A stretch of 61,624 bases of DNA from Dyella tabacisoli (GTDB taxonomy: Bacteria > Pseudomonadota > Gammaproteobacteria > Xanthomonadales > Rhodanobacteraceae), in NCBI RefSeq assembly GCF_003350925.1, contig NZ_KZ857182.1:118138-179761 (forward strand). The letters run 5' to 3'. Below, one piece after another: positions 50,416 through 58,629 of this stretch. Numbering within the stretch: position 1 is the stretch's first letter; each line of letters starts with the position of its first letter. The notes under the pieces are model-generated. The model was not told where the DNA came from. It ran no database searches and saw only the letters and a program-made list of their open reading frames with translations. Position numbers and translations under genes: made by a program.

Positions 50416-51972
50416 ATGAGAGCCCTGTTGTTTTCCGTATTGGCGCTCGCCAGTGCATCAGCTAGCGCAGAGGACTATTACTACGTTCTCTCTGCAGTTC
50501 CGCCACTCGCCGATATCCACTATCCGTCGCCCGACGCAGCCTGCCACGCGGCCTACGATTACCAAACAACGGGGCCGATGCAAAGCCTCGGTTTCACGGT
50601 GGTGTTCCCCTATAAAGACCCGACGATCACTCTTTCCCAGCCGCCGAAGTATTTAATCTATGGCTGCGTCATAGGAGGCCAAAACCCGAAAACCGGTGAA
50701 GTGGCGACACCCTCCTACGGCATTACCCGCAAGGGGGACGGCTGCACACCCAAGCAGACCTATAACCCTCAAACCGGCTATTGCGAATCGCCCGATCAGG
50801 ATCAGGCACGCAAGGAGTTAGGTGATCCAAGTGATCCGCTCGTCAGCGGAATCGTGTCGTGCGGCGACCCCATTAACGCGGGGATAGGCAATCTGTTCGA
50901 GTCTGAAACCGACTATCAAGATAGCGATGGCGAACTGCGCTACGTCCGTAATTACAATAGCGCCAAGGCTGGATGGCTACGCAGTTATACGACGTCGTTG
51001 TATATCGACTCTAAAGGATTGAGCATCACCTTCGAAGATGGCCGTTCATCGCTCTTCACCTTGAGTAACGGTGTGGCAACCCCTGAAGCCACCGAACTGG
51101 GAGCCATGACGCAGGTCAATGGCCTGTGGGTTTACACCTCACCCACCAATGAGCAATTCAGCTTTGATGCGCAGGGCCATCTGACACGCTGGCAACAAGC
51201 CAACGGCCTCGCACAGACCTTGACCTATGGGACCGCTGCCAATGGCGATGTCATTACGACCATCACGGATTCGCGCGGACACACACTGCAGTTCACCAGG
51301 TCAAATTACGGAGTGCCGAAAGGCTTCGTAGCCAATGGCTTGGCCGTGGCTTATACCTTCGATACGTCCAGCCGACTGACGACGGTGACGCGCACGTGGC
51401 CTGGACACACCGCCACACGCACGTATGCCTACGAAGATACGCATAACCCCAGGCTGCTTACCGGCATCATCGACGAGCGTGGCGTGCGCTATGCCACGTG
51501 GACCTACGACGCCCAAGGCCGGGCACTGTCCAGCGAACACGCCAAAGGTGCCGAGAAAACCACGATGACCTACAACAGTGATGGCTCGACCACGGTCACC
51601 AACGCCCTCGGCAATACCGCCGTCTATACCTATCAAGTAATCCAAGGTGTCAAGCGAGTAACCGCGATCCAAGGCTCGCCCGCCGCTGGGTGTCCGGCCA
51701 GCAATTCCAGCTACACCTATACCGCGAATGGCCAAGTCCAGACCAAGACCGACGCGCTGGGCCACGTCACGGCGTACACCTACGACACGCTGGGGCGTGA
51801 ACTGACACGTATCGAAGCGCAAGGCACGCCACAAGAGCGCACCACGACCACTACCTGGTATGACACCCGCTTTCTGCCTAAGACGGTCACGACATCCGAT
51901 CGTGTCACCACCTACACCTACGACACTCAAGGGCGCTTGCAGTCCACGAGCGTCCATGCGATCAAAGGATAA
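50416..51972 (+). CDS. Secreted RHS-repeat protein, upstream half (DUF6531-type)
   Basis: A 518-residue protein with signal peptide MRALLFSVLALASASASAEDYYYV. A small N-terminal domain with cysteine-bearing LIYGCVIGGQ and GDGCTPKQTYNPQTGYCES is followed by a DUF6531-like block (CGDPINAGIGNLFESETDYQ). YD repeats such as FSFDAQGHLTRWQQANGL, YTYDTLGRELTRIEAQG and YTYDTQGRLQSTS run to the end. There is no C-terminal RHS core or toxin. Start ATG 50416 is chosen because AAGGAAGG lies ten bases upstream; 50401 lacks this. Its stop TAA overlaps the next ATG (TAATG at 51970-51974), so the two halves are coupled. It may be the N-terminal part of a split RHS shell. Confidence 0.85.
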   Translation: MRALLFSVLALASASASAEDYYYVLSAVPPLADIHYPSPDAACHAAYDYQTTGPMQSLGFTVVFPYKDPTITLSQPPKYLIYGCVIGGQNPKTGEVATPSYGITRKGDGCTPKQTYNPQTGYCESPDQDQARKELGDPSDPLVSGIVSCGDPINAGIGNLFESETDYQDSDGELRYVRNYNSAKAGWLRSYTTSLYIDSKGLSITFEDGRSSLFTLSNGVATPEATELGAMTQVNGLWVYTSPTNEQFSFDAQGHLTRWQQANGLAQTLTYGTAANGDVITTITDSRGHTLQFTRSNYGVPKGFVANGLAVAYTFDTSSRLTTVTRTWPGHTATRTYAYEDTHNPRLLTGIIDERGVRYATWTYDAQGRALSSEHAKGAEKTTMTYNSDGSTTVTNALGNTAVYTYQVIQGVKRVTAIQGSPAAGCPASNSSYTYTANGQVQTKTDALGHVTAYTYDTLGRELTRIEAQGTPQERTTTTTWYDTRFLPKTVTTSDRVTTYTYDTQGRLQSTSVHAIKG

Positions 51973-54779
51973 TGACCATGAAGAACGGATTCCGTTGGAG
52001 TCTTATCGCTCTAGGTTTGTTGGTTGCTTTCGGTACGCATGCCAGCACACCTGATCGCACCTCGACGATCACCTACAACCCTCAAGGGCTGATCGATACC
52101 GTTGATGGCCCGCGTACCGATGTCACTGATATCACGCATTACACCTATGACGCACAAGGTCGCCTATGGACACTGACTGATGCGTTGGGGCGCGTAACCA
52201 CGTACGACACCTACAACAGCTACGGCAATCCTGGGCGCGTCGTTGATCCGAACCAGGTCGTCACCGTCATGACCTACACCCCGCAAGGCTGGCTGGCGAC
52301 GACCACGCGCGATAGCACCGGTACACCTGCGACCACGACCTTGACTTACAGCGAGGTGGGCGACGTCATCCAGAGCAAGGATGCCGACGGCGTGGTGGTC
52401 AACTACACCTACGACGATGCGCGCCGATTGACGGATATCACCGATGGGGCTGGCAATTACATCCATTACACCCTCGATGCGGCGGGCAATCGACTCAAGG
52501 AAGAGACCTTTGACAGCACCAAGCAGGTCAGGCGCACCGTCACGCGAACCTATAACAGCCTGAGTCAAGTGTTGACGGTGGTCGATGCGCTCAATCGCAC
52601 CGTGCTCAGCTATGACACGACGGATGGTTACGATGCGGCGGGTCACCCGAAACATAGTTCGGATGCCGCCGGCGTCCAGCGCAAACAGGGCTATGACGCA
52701 CTCGATCGTTTAGTCAGCACCATCAGTAACTACAACGGCACCGACACGGCCACCCAGAACACGCAATCGGTCTCCTCGTACGACGCTAGCGACAACCTCG
52801 AAGGCGTCAGCGACCCCGATGGGTTGAACACCATCTACGATCACGACGGCCTGGGCAACCTGACCGGGTTGCACAGCCCGGACACGGGCACCTCGACCTA
52901 CCTTTACGACGCGGCAGGCAACGTAACGCAGCGAACCGACGCCAAGGGTACCGTCAGCACCATCGCCTACGACGCCCTTAACCGGGCGACCTCGGTGAGC
53001 TACGGCGACACCACACTCAACATCACCTATGCGTACGACGAAGCTAATGCGACCACCGGTTGCACCAGTTCGTTTCCGCTCGGTCGCCTCACCCGTTTGA
53101 TCGAGAACGCGGTCACTACCGTGTTCTGCTATGACGCACGCGGCAACATCACGCAGAAACGTCAAATCCAGGGCAGCCAGAGCGATACCACACGCTACGG
53201 CTATACCTTGGCGGGTCGCTTGAGCAGCGTGACCAGTCCTAGCCTGGTCGTCACCCAATACAGCCGCGATGCGCTGGGCCAGATCAGCGGTGTGTCGGTG
53301 ACTCCATCTGGCAGTGCCGGACAAACGGTGGTCAGTGCGATCAGCTATCTGCCGTTCGGCCCCATCACCAGTTACACCCTCGGTAACGGCCAAACCGTTG
53401 CCCGTAGCTATGACGCGAACTATCTGCTGACCGATATCACCAGTCCCGCGCTGAATCTGCACTTCGCACGTGACGCAATGGGCAACATCACCGCCTTGGG
53501 CAATACCCCTGGTGCTAATCCGGCCACTGAAACCTACAGCTATGACCCGCTGTATCGCCTCGGTGCCGTCAACAGTGCCGCAGGTACGGCCATCGAGGCT
53601 TACACCTATAACAAGACGGGCGACCGCCTAAGCAAGACCAGCAGTGGCTTGGCGACCGGCACTTACGGCTATCAGAGCAGCACGCACTGGCTGACCAGCA
53701 TCGGCAATGCCGCACGCACATATGATGCGAACGGCAATACCACCGCCAGCGCGACCGGTGGTGATACCTATGGCTACGGCTACAACGGCCGGAACCGCTT
53801 GATTGTCGTGCAGCGCAACGGTGTCACCGTTGGCAGCTATAGCTATAACGCCCTGGGCCAGCGCATTGCCAAGACGGCCACGCTACCGCAGGCGATCAGT
53901 CAGCGCTTTGTCTATGACGAAGCCAGTCAGTTGATGGGTGAGTACGGTACGACCAATCGCGACTACATTTGGTTAGGTAATTTGCCGGTAGCTGTAGTGG
54001 ATACCAATGGCACAACTAACACGATGAACTACGTGCACGCGGATGGTCTGGGGACACCACGTGCCATCAGCGATGCGAGCGGCGTGACACAGTGGCAGTG
54101 GTCCTACCAGAGCAATCCATTTGGCGAGCAGCAGCCGACATCGAGTACCGGTTATACCTTCAATCTACGCTTTCCTGGGCAGTACTACGATGTCGAGACG
54201 GGCCTGCATTACAACGTCAACCGGGACTATGCGTCCAGCACGGGGCGGTACATACAAAGCGATCCGTTAGGCCCTCAGGCAGGACCCAGCACATATGCCT
54301 ATGTGAGTGGAAATCCGCTGAGCAATATTGACCCTCTTGGCCTGGAGTCTCCTAGTGCTGCGTGCGGTGGCGGCCCAGGAACTTCTGCATGGGCAAATTG
54401 CGGGGACATTCCCAAGGCGCCCCCGGCGTGGTGCAATGACAGTGCCTATTGGGACCGTTATCGGACCTTTGTATCTGACTACGCGATCAACGTTGGCCCG
54501 GCCGCTACTGCGTTAGCTGGTGGTGTTTGGCCCAAGTCCTGGGCACCTGCCGGAGGGTTCCGTGGTCCGCTCCTAGGCTCTAGAAACGTTCTGACAAGTG
54601 TTCCGCGTGCGTTCGGTATGCCTGGTGGAAGTTCTGCACTAGTACAGGGAGGGGCGGCTGGGATTGGGGTTGCCACAGTTGGGATTGGCATGTACGACGC
54701 CACCATTGAGGTAGAGGGTTTCTACTATGCTGCTAAAGATGCTCCGTCTCCGAGTTCCAAATGTCTATGCGGGAATTAG
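51972..54779 (+). CDS. Secreted RHS-repeat polymorphic-toxin-like protein
   Basis: A 935-residue protein that begins with its own signal peptide (KNGFRWSLIALGLLVAFGTHA). YD/RHS repeats follow (YTYDAQGRLWTLTDALGRVTTYD, YTYDDARRLTDITDGAGNYIHYT). The conserved RHS-associated core lies near the C-terminus: YVHADGLGTPRAISDASG, LRFPGQYYDVETGLHYNVNRDYASSTGRYIQSDPLG and YAYVSGNPLSNIDPLGL. The last 130 residues after DPLGL are the variable tip: Cys-containing, then glycine/alanine-rich with WPKSWAPAGGFRGPLLGSRN and hydrophobic GGAAGIGVATVGIGMYDA. A tip toxin activity cannot be named; membrane action is conceivable. Its last bases overlap an alternative start of the next gene. Start ATG 51972 or 51978. 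Confidence 0.88.
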   Translation: MTMKNGFRWSLIALGLLVAFGTHASTPDRTSTITYNPQGLIDTVDGPRTDVTDITHYTYDAQGRLWTLTDALGRVTTYDTYNSYGNPGRVVDPNQVVTVMTYTPQGWLATTTRDSTGTPATTTLTYSEVGDVIQSKDADGVVVNYTYDDARRLTDITDGAGNYIHYTLDAAGNRLKEETFDSTKQVRRTVTRTYNSLSQVLTVVDALNRTVLSYDTTDGYDAAGHPKHSSDAAGVQRKQGYDALDRLVSTISNYNGTDTATQNTQSVSSYDASDNLEGVSDPDGLNTIYDHDGLGNLTGLHSPDTGTSTYLYDAAGNVTQRTDAKGTVSTIAYDALNRATSVSYGDTTLNITYAYDEANATTGCTSSFPLGRLTRLIENAVTTVFCYDARGNITQKRQIQGSQSDTTRYGYTLAGRLSSVTSPSLVVTQYSRDALGQISGVSVTPSGSAGQTVVSAISYLPFGPITSYTLGNGQTVARSYDANYLLTDITSPALNLHFARDAMGNITALGNTPGANPATETYSYDPLYRLGAVNSAAGTAIEAYTYNKTGDRLSKTSSGLATGTYGYQSSTHWLTSIGNAARTYDANGNTTASATGGDTYGYGYNGRNRLIVVQRNGVTVGSYSYNALGQRIAKTATLPQAISQRFVYDEASQLMGEYGTTNRDYIWLGNLPVAVVDTNGTTNTMNYVHADGLGTPRAISDASGVTQWQWSYQSNPFGEQQPTSSTGYTFNLRFPGQYYDVETGLHYNVNRDYASSTGRYIQSDPLGPQAGPSTYAYVSGNPLSNIDPLGLESPSAACGGGPGTSAWANCGDIPKAPPAWCNDSAYWDRYRTFVSDYAINVGPAATALAGGVWPKSWAPAGGFRGPLLGSRNVLTSVPRAFGMPGGSSALVQGGAAGIGVATVGIGMYDATIEVEGFYYAAKDAPSPSSKCLCGN

Positions 54780-54781
54780 CC

Positions 54782-55159
54782 ATGACTAGTGCCGAAATCT
54801 TAGTGCCGATTGTTTTGGTTGTTGCGCTGTCCTATTTTGCGGGCCGCCATTGGTCTCGCCGGAAAATAGTGCAAGGAAGAAGTGCCATGGCAACGGCGGA
54901 CATTGTGAATGGACTACCGGACGGCACTGATCGTCGCGCGGCTGAGAGAGTGCTTCGAGCGATTGGCGAATCATATGGCCTGAAACCGGAAATTCTCAGG
55001 CTGGATGATCCTTTTTCGGCGCTTGGCGCGATAGATTCATGGAGCCTTGGTCGAGGGCAAGAAGCGCTTGAAAAGTGGCTGAAAGACAACGGCGTCCTGC
55101 ATCTTAAAAGCCCGCCACGGACGATTCGCGATCTGATCACTTTCGTTTTGAGTTCGTGA
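54782..55159 (+). CDS. Membrane-anchored ACP/DUF1493-like protein (candidate immunity)
   Basis: A 125-residue protein: an N-terminal membrane helix (ILVPIVLVVALSYFAG) with basic HWSRRK after it, then a soluble domain (DRRAAERVLRAIGESYGLKPEILRLDDPFSALGAIDSWSLGRGQEALEKWLKDNGV...TIRDLITFVLSS). The helix spacing and the DSW... serine recall acyl-carrier-protein-like DUF1493 folds; this is a weak resemblance only. It starts two bases after the RHS stop (an upstream ATG at 54761 overlaps RHS). Base composition is visibly more AT-rich than the housekeeping genes. The position directly after an RHS tip is where immunity genes occur. Confidence 0.65.
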   Translation: MTSAEILVPIVLVVALSYFAGRHWSRRKIVQGRSAMATADIVNGLPDGTDRRAAERVLRAIGESYGLKPEILRLDDPFSALGAIDSWSLGRGQEALEKWLKDNGVLHLKSPPRTIRDLITFVLSS

Positions 55160-55234
55160 AAAAGTCGAATTGACGACCATAGAGTCAAAGGGATTGGGTA
55201 GTCCACCCTGATTCCTTTGATTCGCGAAGGCGAA

Positions 55235-55534
55235 ATGAATATGACTAAGTCAGTTCGAGTGCAGGTTCAATGGAGTCCGGCAAAGATGACAAATCTCCCG
55301 TCCAGCACCCGCTACTCAACGGTAGCAAGGTTTGCCCAGGATGATGCCTCCTGGCCCCACGAAGCTTGGAGCATCGTGCTTGAATTCGAGTCATCACTGT
55401 CTTCTTGCTCTGAATACTTCGAAGCCACGGCGCGCTTTCTCATGCCCTTAGCCCCAACCGATCGTTTAATAGCCGGTTCCACCTTCGAACTGTACGAAGG
55501 AGCCGTGCGAACGGCTGTGGCAACCATTTTATAG
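55235..55534 (+). CDS. Hypothetical protein in RHS cargo region
   Basis: A 99-residue soluble protein (MNMTKSVRVQVQWSPAKMTNLPSSTRYSTVARF..., then DDASWPHEAWSIVLEFESSLSSCSEYFEATARFLMPLAPTDRLIAGSTFELYEGAVRTAVATIL). Alternating hydrophobic strands suggest a small beta protein; the LxAGxxFELYEG ending suggests a defined family that I cannot name. The ATG at 55235 has a GAAGGCG ribosome site. AT-rich relative to neighbours. A second immunity or cargo gene of the RHS island is possible. Confidence 0.6.
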   Translation: MNMTKSVRVQVQWSPAKMTNLPSSTRYSTVARFAQDDASWPHEAWSIVLEFESSLSSCSEYFEATARFLMPLAPTDRLIAGSTFELYEGAVRTAVATIL

Positions 55535-55643
55535 CGATTGAAATCAAGGATCAGAGACACTTGAAACATCTCGCTACCGCTTTGATATGCCGCCTCGGCA
55601 TCGCTTCCCGAAAGCCCAATCCATGGATGATCTGGAGAAATAA

Positions 55644-55916
55644 ATGACGCCGTTTGTTATGTTTAGCTTGGCGCTTCGCATTATCGGCGCATGGGTGACG
55701 TTCAGTGCTGTTGAGTATTTCCTCACCAGTTTCAATATGACGCACGGCTTATATACGTCGGCGTCAACTCAGGTAATGGCCATTGTCAATCAGGCTGTAC
55801 TGCATCTGCTTGTTGGCTTTGTATTAATCAAATTCGCCCCCTTTCTTGCTTCACTCGTTTATCCAGCGGAGGCATCTTGCCAGCCTTCAGTCGAATCTTC
55901 TGAAGAGACGGAGTGA
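55644..55916 (+). CDS. Hypothetical two-helix membrane protein
   Basis: A 90-residue protein with two hydrophobic segments (FVMFSLALRIIGAWVTFSAVEYFLTSF and AIVNQAVLHLLVGFVLIKFAPFLASLVY) and an acidic Ser/Glu-rich C-terminus. The ATG at 55644 follows CTGGAGA. No family recognised. It is the last gene of the AT-rich tract before the right-hand copy of the GTTGGGGT repeat, so it probably belongs to the same acquired segment. Confidence 0.6.
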   Translation: MTPFVMFSLALRIIGAWVTFSAVEYFLTSFNMTHGLYTSASTQVMAIVNQAVLHLLVGFVLIKFAPFLASLVYPAEASCQPSVESSEETE

Positions 55917-55933
55917 TGCTGAACGTGACGGAT

Positions 55934-55965
55934 GTTGGGGTTCGCTTGCGCTCACCCCAACCTAC
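55934..55965. repeat. GTTGGGGT palindromic repeat, right copy
   Basis: Identical over 32 bases and in the same orientation as 49871-49902. It closes the RHS segment, 17 bases after the last small gene's stop and 6 bases before the end of the next minus-strand gene. Confidence 0.9.
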
Positions 55966-55971
55966 CGGATT

Positions 55972-56277
55972 TTAAAGTTTGGATTTGGATTTGGATTTGA
56001 CGCGCTTGCTCAGTAACTGAAAGTGAGCGTGCTCGGTGGCGTTTTGGGCCATGTCGATCATGTTGGCGATGGCGGCGAAAACGCTGGAGAGGTGGTTGTA
56101 ATCGACCTGGGCATTCGGCGTAAGCGCGTGGCACAACGACAGGGCGATGGCGCGGGCGTGGTCGAGTAGTTCGTTGACATCGTCGAACAAACGCTCGGGT
56201 GTGGCGTCCGGGTTGATGTCGTAGCTTTCGTTAAGGCGAATCCGCCGCTCGGTCGCGGTGAGATGAATTGCGGCCAT
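55972..56277 (-). CDS. Hypothetical helical protein (DUF3077/DUF6124-like organisation)
   Basis: A 101-residue mostly helical protein: NPDATPERLFDDVNELLDHARAIALSLCHALT, then NHLSSVFAAIANMIDMAQNATEHAHFQLL, ending in a KSKSKSK tail encoded by repeated aaatcc. The pattern of a short leader, a LxxACExL-type helix pair and a conserved Cys recalls small Pseudomonas proteins labelled DUF3077/DUF6124; this is resemblance, not proof. A strong SD (AAGGAGC) precedes ATG 56277, and the frame further upstream is not used. A hairpin-rich leader lies just upstream. Confidence 0.65.
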   Translation of the reverse strand: MAAIHLTATERRIRLNESYDINPDATPERLFDDVNELLDHARAIALSLCHALTPNAQVDYNHLSSVFAAIANMIDMAQNATEHAHFQLLSKRVKSKSKSKL

Positions 56278-56299
56278 CTTGAAGCTCCTTTTTAGATGG

Positions 56300-56332
56300 A
56301 GCCGCCGCCCTGTCGAACACAGGGTGGCGGAC
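56300..56332 (-). promoter_or_regulatory. Structured leader hairpin upstream of the 101-aa gene
   Basis: CCGCCGCCCTGT (about 56302-56313) can pair with ACAGGGTGGCGG (about 56319-56330; one mismatch) around a CGAAC-type loop. It is followed by the aaaaccgagg stretch and another C/G-rich block to 56400. On the minus strand this structure lies just before the ribosome site of the 56277 gene, so a riboregulatory or small-RNA role is possible. Confidence 0.4.
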
Positions 56333-56407
56333 GTGCCGGGGTGGAAAACCGAGGAAACACGAACCCGGCCAAGCCGAGGCTTGCCCGACACGCCCGTCGT
56401 AAACGTC

Positions 56408-58531
56408 TCAAAAATCCAACTGCGCACCTAGCATCAAACGGCGGCCGGGGCCGGGCTCGTAGTAGCGACGATTGCTTTCGTTGACGATGACCGAGCCGAT
56501 GTAGCGATGGTCGAACAGGTTGTCGATGCGCGCACTCAAGTGCAGTCGCGTCGTCGTACTCAGGGACATGCCATAGCCGGCATCGAGGCCAAGCAAGGCA
56601 TAGCCGGCCGCGCGACTACTATTGATGTCATCCACCGACACCGCACTCACACCGTTGATCTCGGCACCGTAACGCCAGCCCATGGCAGCGCCGCGCTCCA
56701 GCCGCAACGATCCGTAATTACTCGGCACGCCAGGGATGCGCGCGCCGGCATGCACCCAGGTATCGGGCACCGTGCAACCACTACTCACGCAGGTGCGAAA
56801 GGCGCTGCGAAAACTTGCTTGCAGATGGGTCAGCCCCAGCGCCAAGCGCCAGCCATCACCCAGCTCGCCACGCAGCGACGTTTCCACACCTTGGCGCCGG
56901 CTTTGCCCGACATTGCGATAGCTGGAACGACCGCCGAAATTGCTCGCCACCGCCAGCTCGTTGCGCGTATCGGCGCGAAACAACGCGGCGTCCCAGGCCC
57001 AATCGCGCCCAAGCTCCCACTTGGCACCGAACTCGCCGTTACGACTGCGCGAAGAGCGCAGGTTGAAAGCCAGGCCGGCACCACCGTCGGCGCGATAGCC
57101 CAACTCGTTGAAGGTCGGTGTTTCGAAACCGCCGCCGAGGCTGGCGTAGATGCGCCATTGTTCGGTTGGGCGATATTGCAAACCCAACACCGGCGTCGTA
57201 GCGGCATAGCGCACGCGGCCGCTGTCGTCGGGGTTGGTTGTCGCCACGTAATCGTCGCGCACGCTGAAATGCACTTCGCTATGACGCAGGCCGGCCAGTA
57301 ACGACCACTGGTTGGCAAAGTGCCAGTACAGTTGCGTGTACTGGTCGAGATTCCAAACGCGATCGTCCTCATCGCGGCGCAGCCGACCCGTGACACCCAG
57401 CGTGTTGCCGATAAAATTTTCGAAGCCGCGACGGCGTTGATTCTGCGCGTCATAGCTGCCGCCAAGCACCCACTCCAACGGTTGCCCCAACCACTCGCCT
57501 CGATGCGTCCAACGCGCGTCGAGGCCGCAGTAGTCGCTGGCTAAATCCACCACGCCACCGGCGCTGAGCGGGTTGCGCTGGGCCGACACCGGTATCGACA
57601 GCACCTGCTGCACCCCGCGCTGACCGTAATAGCCCATGACGCGCAGTTGTTCGGTGGCATGAAACGATTGCTCGTACACCGCGCCGGCTTGGGTTTGATG
57701 CACGCTCTTGCGGGTATTGAACGAGTCGGCAACTGCAGTCGCCTGACGAGGATCGCGGTGGTATTCCGCGCGGGTAAGGCCGAGCGGATCTTGCGCCCCC
57801 GGTAACGCCAATGTGTTGAGCACCAAGCTCAGCCGACGTCCGTCGCCGAGATCAAAACCCAGCTTGGCATTGCCCGATTCGCGTTGCGCGCGGCTATGCC
57901 TGCGATAGCCATCGGTCTGGTAGTGCGATAGTGCGAGGTTGTAGTCCAGCGCACCGGCCATGCCGCGAGTGGATGCGCCGAGCCGATAGCTGTTGTCGCC
58001 ACCGGCATACAGACCGATTCGCGTCTGCGCCGGCGTACTGCCATCGGCGCTCCACAACTGCACGACGCCACCGGACGAGTTGCCATAGAGCGCGGAGAAC
58101 GGCCCGCGCAATACCTCGACTCGCTCCGCTGCATCCAGGCTGAAATGCGAGAGCTGGCCCTGGCCGTCCGGCATGGTCGCCGGAATGCCATCGGCAAACA
58201 TCCGCACTCCACGCACGCCAAAGGTGGCACGCGCACCGAAACCACGAATGGATACTTGCTCGTCTTGCGCATAGTTCTGCCGGTCGCGCGCCAGCACGCC
58301 AGGCACACCGACCAGGGCCTCGGACAGGTTTACACCCGGCTTGCCGGCATCGGCCGCGTTCACCGTAACCACACTGAACGATGCCGGCAGGTCAAACGGC
58401 GGCACATCCAGCCGCACCGCGTTCACTCGCACGGCCGGCAATACCACGGGGGTGTCGGCGCGTAGCGGGGGCGCCATCAAGGCACCGACGATCATCGCCA
58501 TCCCTGCTGCGCTGAACATGCTTTTGCTCAC
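56408..58531 (-). CDS. TonB-dependent receptor, PqqU/YncD-like
   Basis: A 707-residue outer-membrane receptor starting at GTG 58531 (MSKSMFSAAG) with SD AAGGAG. A signal peptide ends at PPLRA. The plug carries FSVVTVNAADAGKPGVNLSEALVGVPGVLARDRQNYAQDEQVSIRGFGARATFGVRGVRMFADGIPATMPDGQGQLSHFSLD and VEVLRGPFSALYGNSSGGVVQLW. The QVSIRGFGARATFGVRGVR and ADGIPATMPDGQGQ blocks are those of the YncD/PqqU group, which imports PQQ in E. coli. The barrel ends RRLMLGAQLDF. The ligand here is inferred from the group only. It is divergent from envC. Confidence 0.88.
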   Translation of the reverse strand: MSKSMFSAAGMAMIVGALMAPPLRADTPVVLPAVRVNAVRLDVPPFDLPASFSVVTVNAADAGKPGVNLSEALVGVPGVLARDRQNYAQDEQVSIRGFGARATFGVRGVRMFADGIPATMPDGQGQLSHFSLDAAERVEVLRGPFSALYGNSSGGVVQLWSADGSTPAQTRIGLYAGGDNSYRLGASTRGMAGALDYNLALSHYQTDGYRRHSRAQRESGNAKLGFDLGDGRRLSLVLNTLALPGAQDPLGLTRAEYHRDPRQATAVADSFNTRKSVHQTQAGAVYEQSFHATEQLRVMGYYGQRGVQQVLSIPVSAQRNPLSAGGVVDLASDYCGLDARWTHRGEWLGQPLEWVLGGSYDAQNQRRRGFENFIGNTLGVTGRLRRDEDDRVWNLDQYTQLYWHFANQWSLLAGLRHSEVHFSVRDDYVATTNPDDSGRVRYAATTPVLGLQYRPTEQWRIYASLGGGFETPTFNELGYRADGGAGLAFNLRSSRSRNGEFGAKWELGRDWAWDAALFRADTRNELAVASNFGGRSSYRNVGQSRRQGVETSLRGELGDGWRLALGLTHLQASFRSAFRTCVSSGCTVPDTWVHAGARIPGVPSNYGSLRLERGAAMGWRYGAEINGVSAVSVDDINSSRAAGYALLGLDAGYGMSLSTTTRLHLSARIDNLFDHRYIGSVIVNESNRRYYEPGPGRRLMLGAQLDF

Positions 58532-58629
58532 TGGCTGGCTCCTTGCCTATCGTGGTGAATCGCGATTCTAGCGTGCACATGAACGCGCGCATGCTCGCCG
58601 CCGCCGTTCCGCTCAGTGATAATCGGCCC

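Noticed and set aside
49830-55965. Insertion sequence or integron at the RHS island
   Set aside because: No transposase or integrase is visible and the flanking repeats are dispersed palindromes rather than terminal inverted repeats of an IS.
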